From Escallonia rubra (taxonomy: Eukaryota > Streptophyta > Magnoliopsida > Escalloniales > Escalloniaceae), in contig JAVXUO010003231.1 of assembly GCA_033065855.1 (NCBI GenBank), positions 186,001 to 250,000 on the forward strand: a stretch of 64,000 bases of DNA, given 5' to 3'. Positions 24,501 to 34,541 of the stretch are shown piece after piece (the first letter of the stretch is position 1; each line of letters starts with the position of its first letter). Both the position numbers and the translations under genes were made by a program. Under the pieces are notes generated by a model that worked only from the letters and a program-made list of their open reading frames with translations, ran no database searches and was not told the origin of the DNA.

Positions 24501-25308
24501 AGACGGGAGCAGGTCTTCGGAGGGCATCGCGCCTAGTTCACCTGGCAGTTGGGCGTCGGGTCTTCCCCACCGCTGTCAGGCCTGTGGGACTCCGCAAGGG
24601 CTTGGATTGGAGGCTAGATCAAGGGGTTTCTCTGGCCGCAACGACGTTGTGGGAGCCAGTCTTTCCAGACAGACAGAGCGACGCTGTGAAGAGCAGGCCG
24701 GTTGAATATGCGATCCGACAGTCCGTGGAGCACCGGCATCTGTGGACCCCCCGGTGACGTGTCACTCCCGGGGAGCACCACGTGTCGGTTTATGACATCA
24801 TCATCTCAATCTCTATAAATAGAGGTCTTGAGAATTCATTTGAAAGAGAAAAAAAGAGAAGAACATTTTGGACATTTTCACTTTCTCACTCTAGAATTCT
24901 AGAGAGAGAAACATACAGCACCCTGACTCTGGACCTAAGCATCGAACTGTGACTGTCATCGCGTATTCATCTCGCGCTATCGCCCTCGCAGCACTGCCAC
25001 CCTCGAGTTCTGTCTGGGAAGCCCTTGGTCTCTGCCCTTGTTCCACCCTTGCTGTGTCTCACATCAACATACTTGGAAGCTGACGCGGACTGCAGCCTTT
25101 GTGGCACCTCCACGTAAGCTCGAACCCACTTTCCTTGGCATCAACGATAAAATAAGTATCTTACTCCACCATCCCATATGAGCGTACTGATATGGTTTGC
25201 TTGGTCGTATAATACGGACGGATCTTCTGGTCCAGGGTTGAAATCTATTTTTTGTAACTGAAATAATGGAAAGAGGGCAAGGTTCGAAGCGTAAATATTC
25301 CCAAACAT
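18525..25308 (-). CDS. PMD (plant mobile domain) - C48 Ulp1-like protease gene of the MULE
   Basis: I reconstruct five exons on the minus strand: 25308-25165 (48 codons from ATG), 22379-21732, about 21622-20997, 20043-18903 and 18815-18525. Exon 1 ends ...NPGPEDPSVLYDQANH...WDGG and joins in phase to ERALVNTVEV. Exons 1-3 encode a PMD domain with TLEDVGFILGLPVTGRPV and VWSYEHLATGAPRRRD. A Gln/Pro/Gly-rich linker leads into the protease: His in FLGESHWYLV (about 19022), Asp in VVSVIDSL (about 18971), Gln in PKQRN (18722) and Cys in TSDCGVFLCMYMD (18704), the complete C48 set. Defects are visible: the exon 2-exon 3 join is one base out of frame at the only AG available, and a C12 run (19545-19556) shifts the frame. 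Introns 1 and 3 hold an LTR-like element and a hAT. PMD and C48 proteins are known MULE passengers; their function in transposition is unknown. Confidence 0.75.
19455..19560 (-). repeat. Pro-rich coding minisatellite with a C12 homopolymer
   Basis: On the minus strand PPVDPPEGVQY is encoded in two full copies and a third partial one, by a 33-bp unit. The adjacent run of 12 C (G on the plus strand, 19545-19556) is where the reading frame of the PMD-C48 exon shifts by one base. It is either a true mutation or a sequencing/assembly slip. Confidence 0.8.
20056..20914. mobile_element. hAT element (859 bp) in intron 3 of the PMD-C48 gene
   Basis: The termini TAGGGATGGCAAT and ATTGCCATCCCTA are flanked by the perfect 8-bp duplication ATCCAGAG (20048-20055 and 20915-20922). 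Subterminal GGGGCGGGTCGG/CCGCCCCG motifs are repeated at both ends. The interior contains a GC-rich minisatellite (about 20270-20520; GGCGTAGCCTTCGGTGGAGC units). No transposase is encoded. It lies about 12 bp from the splice acceptor of exon 4, so it may disturb the branch point or pyrimidine tract. Confidence 0.9.
22950..23300 (+). repeat. 27-bp GC-rich tandem repeat, about 12 copies
   Basis: The repeated unit is GTCGCCCGGACACAACTCCG followed by CGACCCC, with slight length variation (26-28 bp). It gives long but meaningless frames on both strands. A shorter related repeat (TCAACCTCGCGACGTCCGTC) precedes it at about 22826-22940. Confidence 0.95.
23731..24400 (+). repeat. 169-bp tandem repeat, about four copies
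   Basis: Units begin with CGCGGGGATAGGCGACTCCT at about 23731, 23900, 24069 and 24238 and are almost identical. Each contains two or more copies of GACGGCTCCTCCGGGATGCT. They produce identical 87-residue minus-strand frames that are not genes. Confidence 0.95.
24810..24830 (+). promoter_or_regulatory. TATA-box promoter of the LTR-like element
   Basis: TCTATAAATAGAGG lies about 90 bp upstream of a leader rich in AGAGA/TCTAGAG motifs, the normal arrangement of a plant LTR promoter. The relative at 57.1 kb has CCTATATATAATGG at the matching place. Confidence 0.5.
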
Positions 25309-25730
25309 ACAACGCTAGCATATTCAGCGTTAGCATGTGATCAGATAATACGCAATACACATATATAATATATATGTATATACATTGACAAACGCTAGCA
25401 TAGTGCCGATCTACTTGCCAACGCCGCAAGATGAACTCTAGATTATGAACAAAGAAAGGATTGGTTTGTGAACTTACGTGATTGATGAGACGATTAAAGG
25501 ATTTCTTGCAAAGAAATTACGCCGATCTACTTGCCAACGCCGCTGGTTTGATCGTGAGAAGAAGGAATAGTTTGATTGTGAGAAGAAGGAATGAATAGAA
25601 GTTTAGAAGGATTTCGAATACTTGCCAACGTCCGCTACACTGTGTTGCGGACGCTGGGATAACGACAAAGTAACAATCGTGCATCGACTGATGTGACAAC
25701 TGTTAGGGGGAAGTGGGTGGTTTGACGGAA

Positions 25731-25963
25731 ACAGTCATCCGCTAGACAGTGTAGCAGACTACTTTTTGTCGGACGATGTGGGCCCAAGAATGTCGTCCGC
25801 TACACAGTCTAGCGGACGGGTGAGGGAGGGCAAGATGGTAAAAAGGTCCGTCCGCTACATAGTGTAGCGGACGACTGACAGCGCCGCAAAAAAAAAGTGA
25901 TCTGGGCCAGATCGCGCTGGCAAGATGTCCTATTTTGCCAGCGCTGTCAAGGGATCAGCTCCC
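25731..25963 (-). repeat. Right terminal inverted repeat of the 12.3-kb MULE
   Basis: It is the inverse of 13631-13887, with three palindromes at about 25737, 25794 and 25852. The second stem-loop of the left arm is absent: GATCTGG runs directly into CCCAGATC, a clean loss of the 25-bp hairpin. The other differences are few substitutions and one extra A. Confidence 0.85.
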
Positions 25964-26155
25964 ATATATATATATATATAACTTTATAAATTGCATATCT
26001 GACTTATAATCCGGACTTGGTCCAAACGCTGGATATGATTTCTTGCTTATCCGGTCTTATCCGACGGTATAGCTTGTCCGGCCTTATCCGCTCTTATCTT
26101 GTCCTTATCCTTATCCTTATCCTTATCCTTATCCTTGTCGCCAAACGCAGCCCTA

Positions 26156-26548
26156 AAGTAAAATCCTGATTCTGGCACGCCACGGGATATGAGCTTAATA
26201 CTTGGTGCAGTGCACCGTTAATTGCACATTACCATTGCCGAGGAGCTGGACTGCTTGAATAGTACAAGTGCAATATGGTAATGGGAACCATAAAAAAATT
26301 AAGTGGGTGGTTTTTGTAAGGGCGAAGGAGGCAAAAGACAGAAAAAGGGGTAAGAAAACGAAAAACGAGTGGTGGAGGAGAGGAGCAAGCTGGGGCGACA
26401 TGAAAGCAGGAGTGGGTAAAGGAAGTAGGAAGAGGTTGGTGCGCCTGCATTGAATGCCCCCCGTATTTCGTGCAATCACATTCACATGCGCCACCACTCC
26501 ACTTGAATGTTTGAGCTTCCCTTTTGTCCTTCCTTGGCTTTCTCTCCT
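26156..26548. other. Upstream flank of the UVR8-like gene, cut off from it by a MULE
   Basis: Short frames on both strands here overlap and show no domain. Because the MULE at 26558-35736 has a perfect target duplication, this stretch was originally continuous with 35746-36132, the presumed promoter of the UVR8-like gene. I see no defined promoter element in it. Confidence 0.5.
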
Positions 26549-26557
26549 TTTACTGCC

Positions 26558-27752
26558 GGATCCCGATCCACTGCTGTGGCTAGGGTTACAGCAGTGGTGC
26601 TGTGACCCTGTCACAGCCGTCCGATCTAAGTGGGTGGGAGGGAAGGGTCTAGATCACGCCACGTCACCCCACCCTTTAATTCCCTGCTTTTCCCCTCATT
26701 TACTCTCCCTCCCCTCATTTACTCTGCCGGCCACAACTCTCACTCTCTCTCCAGTTCCTCACGCCGGCGACAGTCCCGGCGAAGACACAGCGATCGGACG
26801 GCTCTCACGCCGGGATCTTCCGGCGACACAGCGACGTCACCGCCACCCATAAGGATCGGACGGCGACCCATCTACCAACACCGGCGTGCCTTCCATCGAC
26901 CAGCGGCTCCTCACGCCGTCCACCGCGACGCCACATCCACCGGTGGAGATCCCGGCAGACGCATCTACCAAGCCTTACGCCGGCGAATCCTCACGGTACA
27001 CCAACGACACCTCGACGACACCGGTGAATCTTCCGGCGTCTTAGCTACCGCCGGCGATTGTTCGAGACTCAATCTCACTGTGCACCGCGTGCCTTCCATC
27101 GACCAGCGGCCACTCACGCCGTCCAATATCCGGTGAAGACACGGCGACCACTTGCACCTTCCGGCGACAGAGCCTTACGCCGGCGACGTTCCCGGCGAAG
27201 CCTCACGGTACACCGACGACACCGGTGAATCTCGACGTTCCCAGCAATCAGTTCACAGTACACCTCGACGACACCGGTTTACTGTAAAAAGCATTATTGG
27301 AAATGGGTTGACTCGGGTTCGGTTTGATCTTGATATCGGGTGGTGAGTTTGAGCTCCCTTTACTAGAATTTAATGTTTTAAGAGTTAGTCATTGTATAGA
27401 TTTTTTTTAAAAAAATTTCTTTTGTGAACATGAGAACTTGAAAGTTATACTACAATTTTTGCTTCGATTGACATGAAATGATAGACCTGCATGCTTGGTT
27501 CAAGTTTTAATTTGTTGTACAATGTACATGTTTTGAATGTTAAGTGAATGAGAATGGATTGTAGAGGATTCAGCTTTTTGAGATTGTTTTCTTGGGAAAT
27601 AATGTTAAATTGAAACAGAAAACACATTCATTATGAGCTTGATGACCCCTGTCGGTGGCTGTAATGCATCCTTCGAACATAATAGTCATGTTATGCAATG
27701 TAATTCTGGCATAAGAAGGTAGTGCTGTTGTCACCTATTGAGGAGAAGATGG
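26558..27752 (+). repeat. Left 1,195-bp terminal inverted repeat
   Basis: The outer 750 bp is GC-rich with many CCGGCGA/TCACGCCGGCGA units; the inner 400 bp is AT-rich. The inner edge is GAGGAGAAGATGG. Compared with the right arm, one substitution is visible near the inner edge (27731, T against C). Confidence 0.95.
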
Positions 27753-30480
27753 GGCAGAATTGCTTGATATGGGTTGGAAATTCTAATGAAGGATTGGGTT
27801 TATGGTTTAGTCAATCCTTCCATAGAATTGAGAAGTTTCTATGTGGTTAGCCACCTTTTCTAGGAGGTTTGCTTAGGGCTTCAGTACTCCCATCATTAAA
27901 GCTTGAAAAGTCTGGACTGTTGCAGCAATTAAGGCATATCACTTGAAAAAAGACGTGTTGTCGCAAGCCCAAGCCCAAGTCCTAGGGTTCCTTATTTAAC
28001 CAAGGCTTTTGAGGTGGCATGTGATTCCTCAGGTGTTGGCATGAACGAATGTTGAGCTAGGATGGCCATTTCATTGCATTCTTAGTGGGTTTCGTAATGC
28101 TAGTCCACTTATTGTCATGATCATAGTGCAGTTGTCCATATTCGTGGGTACTGGCACCACTATTAATGCCTAGGAGCTCATATGTAGTATGAGTTACTTT
28201 AGCTAACAGAAAAAGTTGAATTCTCCACTATTACTGCATTATGAGCCGATGTACGCCGTTGCACTTGAACATAGTATCCGGCACCACTATTAATGGCTAG
28301 GAGCTCATGTGTAGTATGAGTTATGTCAGCTAACATAAAAAGTTGTGTTCTGCACTATTACTGCATTATGAGCCATTGTACGCCGTTGCACTTGAACATA
28401 GTATCGGATAGAGTAAACTTGTCGATGCACTTAAAGTTGTTTCCACTTTGTTGTGATCTGTGAATACTGACATGTTGAGGCTTCACATCCATTTCAAATT
28501 TGTTATTTGTGATGGATACTTTCTTGAGGCAGCAGACTCGCACCTATATCTACTTACAAACATAAAGAGTGCACAATCTTTCTATCTCCTTGCGTGGGTT
28601 TCTAAGTATGTCTAAGGTCTTCAAAAATCTTCATGGTCCTGAGCTTAATCTGTATTATTGCTTTCAATGATCTTTCTGCATTCAGATTTTGCTGCTGCTT
28701 CGGCATCTCGATTATGGCATAAAAGCTGTCCTGTCTAGTACCTTAATTTTTTTTTTCTGGCAATGCTATAGCGCACCCTACCTTTCTTTTGAGGCAGTAT
28801 TTTATTTTGGATCATCTTTCACGCATCATGTTTGTGGACTTTTTAGAGCTTTTTAGAGCTTTTTAGCTGATTCACAACTAAATTATTTCACTACATGCTA
28901 TAAGGATGCCAGGACAGCGTTAAGATTATGAGTTGGGATGATTTTTTTTGCTATTTTACCTTCATCATATCTTTGCACTGCTAGGCTCTTTTGTTGTGGC
29001 ACATTATTGTTAGAGTATGACCAAGTTCTGAGAGTATGTTGCACTGAGATTTATCTGGCTTCAGGCAAGGTTCGGCCTCTACAATGGATAAACCCTATGA
29101 GGATTTATTGAAGTTGGTATATGGTGCCTATACATCTATATTAAAACCTTCAAAGCATCATCTGGTCTTTATGGTTCTAGTGCTCACAGAAGCGCTAGTT
29201 GACTTTACTCTCTCTTGTCTCTAAAACATACGTTGATGTATACTTTTCCTAATGCTAATTTCTTCATTGCATTGTTTCTTGAAACCTTCAAACCTCATCT
29301 GATTGCTGTTTCTGATCGCCAGTTGAAGGACAAACTAGCACACTTGTCCTGCCTTTTAGAATAATAAATCCTACCACTGTGGAGACCAGTACAGTTGATG
29401 TAGGTCTGAAACTCAGGCATCATCGACTTGAGAGTGAAACACAAATAATGGGAATGTGGTGGTGATGTCTCTGTGAAGATAATGAAAAGGATTTAGCAGC
29501 ATACATCATACCTTTGTAGTGGACATTCAAGATATTTGTCATCTCCTTCAATAGGAAATCACTATTGAACTTTGCATTCTTTTAGATAACAAAACTGCAA
29601 GAGCAAGCCAGTTGCTAATAAAACTCATTCTTATACTGGAGTTCAAGCTCCTACTTGGAAGTCAGCCTATTGGTTGTTTCGAAGCTTAGTAGCTAAAGCG
29701 TACTTTCTTGCAACCAAGGTGGCAGCCTCTGTCCCATTTTGTGGTGCATACAACATTGGTATTGAACCCATAAAGACCTTGGTGCATACAACGTTTGCTA
29801 CTTTCCTGTTTGTGCGACCTATATGCTTTAATTAGTCCTTCAGGTTTTCACTTGTTATATCTGCAGCACATTTTCTGCGCTATATAAATAGATTAGCTTG
29901 CACCTTGCGTTTCTACGTATACATTGATGCCTTGCTGCTCAATTAGCTAAGTATGAAAAGAGAAACCCCATGAAAATCAAAACTGCTGGTACTTAACGTT
30001 TGCTACTTTTACCCATTTTTTGATTGAAAATTGAGAACTGATAATGGAATGCTTGCTCAATTACAGTTTTGCAGTAATTGCGTGAAGTCAATTGCGCAAT
30101 GCTTAATCTGGAATCTGTTGCCGACACTCCCTCTCTCTTCTCCGACAGCCTGAAATCGCACCGCTGACCTACCTTCTGTCGGCGCCAATCTACACCTTCC
30201 GGCGACGCCGATTTACAGCTCGTCACTGGAGGAGAAAATCGGTGTACATTGCCATGGAAGACCCATCATCGTCAACTCCTCCGGCCACCCTAAGGTATCC
30301 GGACATTGACGCGTGATGGATTTTATCATGAATGTACCTAAATATGGACTTGATCAATATTTAATTTTTTCATCAAACTGTTGGAACAAAAGGAGATAGA
30401 CTTGTCCAGCAATTGATCTTAACGGATTTGTAAATTGGTTTGATTATGCTAATAGACAACACTTTGATGGTGCACAATGA
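27753..30480. other. 5' internal non-coding region of the 9.18-kb MULE
   Basis: No gene is recognised. A 127-bp tandem duplication lies at 28153-28406 (units starting at 28153 and 28280, each with GGCACCACTATTAATG). At 30254 an ATG opens a short frame, MEDPSSSTPPATLRYPDIDA, which may be the original first exon of the transposase gene. The stretch that should encode the rest of the FAR1 finger (about 30320-30480) is broken by stops. Confidence 0.45.
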
Positions 30481-32805
30481 ACACCACACCTAGAACATAA
30501 CCATGATCTCCATGCTCCAATATGTGTTCATCTTTTGCGATGTCAAAGAAATATAACCGAAAGTCAAGCGGTAGAAGTTGATTTGGCATATGATGCCGGG
30601 CTTACACAAAAGAAATCTTTTGATTTGTTTAGCGTGAAATCCGGAGGAAGGGAACATGTTGGATTTCTTCCGCTAGATCAAAATAATTACCTTCGGACCA
30701 AACGCGAAAGAGGATTGCAATTTGGAGAAGTGGGAAGTTTGTTGATGAGTTTCAAAGATCAAACATCACAAGATCCATCATTCTTTCATGCATTTCAATT
30801 GGATAATGAGGAACAAATTACTAATATCTTTTGGGCGGATGGAAGGATGCGCATGGATTATGAACTTTTTGGTGATATTGTGACATTTGACACTACATTT
30901 GCTACTAATAAAGATCATAGACCTCTTGGAGTGTTTATTGGGTTTAATCACTATAGGGAACAAGTCATCTTCGGAGCTTCTTTATTATACGACGAAACAC
31001 AAGCGTCGTTTAATTGGGTTTTTAGTACATTTTTGGAGGCACATGATTTTAAGAAGCCTACTACCCTTTTCACCGATCAAGATATAGCGATGGGAAATGC
31101 GATAGGTGTTGTTATGCCGGAAGTACGACATGGTTTGTGTACCTTTCATATTATGCAAAATGCTATTAAACATCTTGGTAATTTGATGAAGGATGATTCA
31201 TGTTTTTTGAGTGATTTTAAAGCCCTAATGTTTGAATACGAGGATGTGACAAAATTTGAGAAGGAGTGGGAGGCATTGCTTAAAAAGTATAAAGTACATG
31301 GACATAGTTGGTTGGAGAGAACTTATGCCTTGAAGGAAAAGTGGGCTAAATGTTACATGAAGACGACGGTTACTTTAGGGGTGCGAAGTACACAACTTAG
31401 TGAGAGCATGAATGCCAAACTAAAGAAGTCGTTGAAATCTAAACTTGATATACCTACTTTTTTCAAGTTATTTGCCATGGTTGTAAGTGACAAAAGATAC
31501 CGAGAGGTAGAAGCGGAGTACAATGCAAAGGAAAAAATGCCTAGAGTAAAAGTTTCTTGTTTGCCTTTATTAAAGCAAGCGGGGAAAGTTTATACTCCAA
31601 AGATATTTGAGTTATTTCAACGACAATGGGAGAAAAGTCTACTAGCTCTTGTCGGAAACAAACAAGAAAGGGGTGGGTTGCAAGAATATTTGATTGTTTC
31701 TTGTGACGAGGAGGGAGAGTATGTTGTGACACATGATGAAGAGAATGCAACCTTGTCTTGTAGTTGTAATAAATTTGAAACGGTGGGAATACTTTGTGGA
31801 CATGCATTGAAGGTTCTCGATGTACTTGGCATTAAGTATATTCCCGAGACATATATTCTCAAGAGGTGGACAAGAGGAGCAAGAGATGGTTGTGCATTAG
31901 ATGAAGATGGTCTAGATGTTCATCGGAGTGGAGCTTTGGATGTAAGTGATCGGTATAGGGAGCTTTGGCCCGATGCGGTGAGATTGGCACATAAGGCTTC
32001 CGAATTTAAGGATGGGTACCTCCTCTACAAAACTAAGATGAAAGAATTGGATAAAGAAATTGAAGAGCTTAGGAAGAAGCATTATGAATGTGCGGATCAT
32101 GGTTGTGAACCTAATGGTAATAAAGGTGTAGATAAGAATGTCATTGAAAGTCTTGTTGGGAATGTAAAGGGCATTAAAAAAAGGGATGGTCCACAAAAAG
32201 GAGGAAGTAAACGACATAAAAGTTGGGTAGAGAAGCAACCAAAGAAGAGGAAACAAATGATGACCAACTCATTGGGATGTCCAAATCATGACAAGGAAAA
32301 TCAAGATCCATCACTACCACATGAGGTATTCTAATAGCGTACATATATGCATACTTTTTTATTTTGATAAGAACTTTTAATTTTGTCATTCTAATGCGTG
32401 TTTATATAGTGCTTGGAGCCGCCTCAAGTATCTACTTGGAGTAACTTTGATCATGACCACGTTGAAAAATACATGCGCGGACCAAGATTTACCGAAATGT
32501 TAAGTGTAAGCGTACCATTTTTCACATTATGCTCTATTTGTCTTTGGGTGCCAACTTTTATTTACTTATCTCATCATCATTCTATTTTTTCTATGTAGGC
32601 CGGCTTAGATGACACTTTGTTGTCAAGTTTGTCTCAAGGTTCAAACCGTGCCCAATTCAATGGCAAGAAAGTAATGGGGGAGTTCAACATGCTTGGTTCA
32701 AACCATATCCAATCCGGAGGCGAAAGAGGCGAAAGAGTATTTGGAGACTTGAACGTGCTTTCAAGTCAAACCTCGACGACACTTGGAAGCTATATTTTCA
32801 AATGA
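30481..32805 (+). CDS. FAR1/MuDRA-family MULE transposase, three exons seen
   Basis: Exons as read: 30481-32325, 32410-32505 and 32599-32805 (stop TGA), joined in phase by GT-AG introns of 84 and 93 bp. The frame opens just after a TGA at 30478 with TPHLEHNHDLHAP, the last His-x-His part of a FAR1-type zinc finger, so the N-terminus is truncated or lies in an upstream exon. Numbering from 30535, the catalytic residues of the MULE DDE domain are D119 (IVTFDTTFATN), D181 (LFTDQD) and E290 (QLSESMNAK), with the C202-x2-H205 motif between (LCTFHI). The SWIM finger has C409, C411, C421 and H423. A coiled, basic tail (KKRDGPQKGG, QPKKRKQ) follows and may hold a nuclear signal. The catalytic part looks intact; whether the missing N-terminus prevents activity is open. 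FAR1/FRS transcription factors descend from this family, but the flanking inverted repeats make this a transposase. Confidence 0.85.
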
Positions 32806-34541
32806 AAGTTATTCGTGATAGGGCCTATGTAGCATTTTCTATTTTGGAATTCTCGCATGCCTAGAGTATAGATGATGGTGGTTGTTTTGAATGGATATCC
32901 AAGTTGTTAGCGGTTATATTTTGCCTGTACTCTTGGCCTAAAGCTCTAATCTTCTTATTGCAAGTGCTCATTTGTATTGCCAAATAGGCAGGATGGACAA
33001 AGTTTGGGGTTGCATATCAACTAGTCCTAGCTCATGGGTGGTTCTTTGCGATAAATATGTTGAGTAAAATGTGTGCAGGGCAGCACAGTGGCCAGCAGCA
33101 CAGGTTTGTTGGTCAAGACCAAGGTTTTTATAGAAAAGTACCTAGCATGCTATGCCAATCTTACCCACCCAGTTCCATTGAGGTTCAGACTCCACTGACT
33201 TGGTGGGACGATCATGCCTACTCCACGAGCTTTAAGTTTCTATAGTCTCTAGATGTGCAATGAAGCCTATTGCCTTGCCTCTGAATGTTCCACTAGTCGC
33301 CCCACCCTTAAACAGGGTCAATACTTTAGGTTCCTTGATTCGATTCATGAAAATTCTTTATCTGGACTTCTTGTTGGCTCAATATAATCCTCTTTCTCGT
33401 TAATCTTTATTATTAAGACTGTTTGCTTACTAAATGGTATTTGGTGTGGTTTTCTACATGCAGGAATATACCTGAATCGCTTCTTAGAGAAGATGATGTG
33501 AGTCATAAAACTATTTCAGCCAGAACAAATGCGTAATGAAATCTTTTCTATAAAGGCTGCTTAGCTTGAAACAAGATGCATATAACATTAACGATACAAG
33601 GGTTAATTACACTCGGCAATACTGTGGTTTCCTCTTATTAAATGGTTTACTATCTTCACAGCAATATCATAATTGATACCTTACTGTGAGCGTGATGCTT
33701 GAGTATGGAGGATTCATAGGTGTTAACAATTACAGTCGTATTCATCTTGGAAGAACAAGTCAGGGGAAGAGCTACTGGATTACTGTGAGCGTGATGCTTG
33801 AGTATGGAGGATTGGCCGAGAATAAGGGAGCAGGAGGCTTAAGCCTGAGATGGTAGATTAGTGAAGCAATGTGCCAAAAAGCAGTAGGTGGTGAAAGGAC
33901 ATTCAAGCTTTCTAGGACTCCCATAGATGGCATGGACTCCTTATTCCCAAGGAGATAGATAGGTAGATGTTATGTTATTAAAAGTCAAGAAGAAATTGAG
34001 GTACTGCAGCATAAGAGTCAAGAAAGTTGAAATTGGCATCTCCCTTTCGTTCCATACTCCTTCCCTGTTGCATCCGGTGATTACTGACATCAAATGCAGT
34101 AAGTTCCTACAACCTCAATCTCCACAGTGCCAAACAAACGCCAATATTGATTAACCGCATTTTGAATGAAATGGCGAGTAAACACACCACCCTCTAATCA
34201 ACAAACTTACATGTTAAAGTGTTCTTCCATTGCTCATTTTAGAAGTAATCTGGACTTGATCCACAAGAACTATATTACCACAGCGCTCCAAAATGCGTAC
34301 TTTTCGGTATGTATGCTTTCTTTTAGAGTACTGTATTAGTTCCTTCGTTTGTGCATTGATTTTCATGACAAGAATGCTCATTGAATTACACCACGGAATG
34401 CTCATTGAATTACCTTCTAATGTAAGATTAGACAACTTACCTTCTAATGTAAGTTGTCTAATCTTACATTAGAAGGTAAGAGCAGAGATCTGGCTACTGG
34501 GGCAAACAACATAGAATCTTTTGTATTCCTTTTGGTGTCCT
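32806..34541. other. 3' internal non-coding region of the 9.18-kb MULE
   Basis: No gene is recognised. A phrase (TTACTGTGAGCGTGATGCTTGAGTATGGAGGATT-like) occurs at about 33680 and 33778, a local duplication. Near the inner edge of the right arm (34419-34485) is a large inverted repeat around AATGTAAGATTAGACAACTT. Confidence 0.5.

Larger units (their letters stand above)
22468..25147 (+). mobile_element. LTR-like element with GC-rich tandem repeats, in intron 1 of the PMD-C48 gene
   Basis: It begins TGTTCCCAACCCATTCTGGT and ends near CCACTTTCCTTGGCATCAAC, as does a relative at 57133-58680. Near its 3' part a TATA box (TCTATAAATAGAGG, 24813) is followed by a leader with TCACTCTAGAATTCTAGAGA, the layout of U3-R-U5. 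There are no internal coding genes, so it is probably a solo LTR or a large non-coding derivative. AACGATA occurs just outside both ends (22455-22461 and 25143-25149), a possible but imperfectly placed target duplication. It splits intron 1 of the PMD-C48 gene. Confidence 0.6.
13631..25963. mobile_element. 12.3-kb MULE with transposase and PMD-protease genes, TA-microsatellite family
   Basis: The left inverted repeat (13631-13887) and right inverted repeat (25731-25963) match closely. Both start GGGAGCTGATCCCTTGACAG and contain the GTCCGCTA...TAGCGGAC palindromes; the right arm lacks a 25-bp hairpin present in the left. TA repeats lie on both sides. Inside are a FAR1/MuDRA-type gene on the plus strand (14502-15763), a palindrome array (16035-16870) and a PMD-C48 gene on the minus strand (25308-18525), so the two genes converge. 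Later insertions are a Pack-MULE (17045-18485), a hAT (20056-20914) and an LTR-like element (about 22468-25147). Because the DDE core of the transposase is missing, the copy is probably not autonomous now. Confidence 0.85.
10348..26152. mobile_element. Tourist-type (PIF/Harbinger) MITE split by a 15-kb nest of insertions
   Basis: The left terminus GGCTGTGTTTGGCGC at 10348 pairs with the right terminus CGCCAAACGCAGCC ending at 26152. Both are flanked by CTA (10345-10347 and 26153-26155), a 3-bp duplication. The left arm contains CCGGATAAGG-type motifs and the right arm many TTATCC motifs, shared with the intact relative at 4923-5568. Its core is a long TA-rich microsatellite (10580-11615), and all later insertions of the nest fall within it. 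The MITE itself is only about 1.4 kb; the rest is inserted DNA. It encodes nothing. Confidence 0.75.

Noticed and set aside
26630-27136. 168-codon frame found identically in both arms of the 9.18-kb MULE
   Set aside because: It has no recognisable domain, is Arg/Pro/His-rich as expected from CCGGCGA repeats, and lies in a terminal inverted repeat.
30535-32334. Domesticated FAR1/FRS transcription factor
   Set aside because: The gene lies between 1,195-bp inverted repeats with a perfect 9-bp duplication and keeps DDE residues, so it is a mobile transposase gene.
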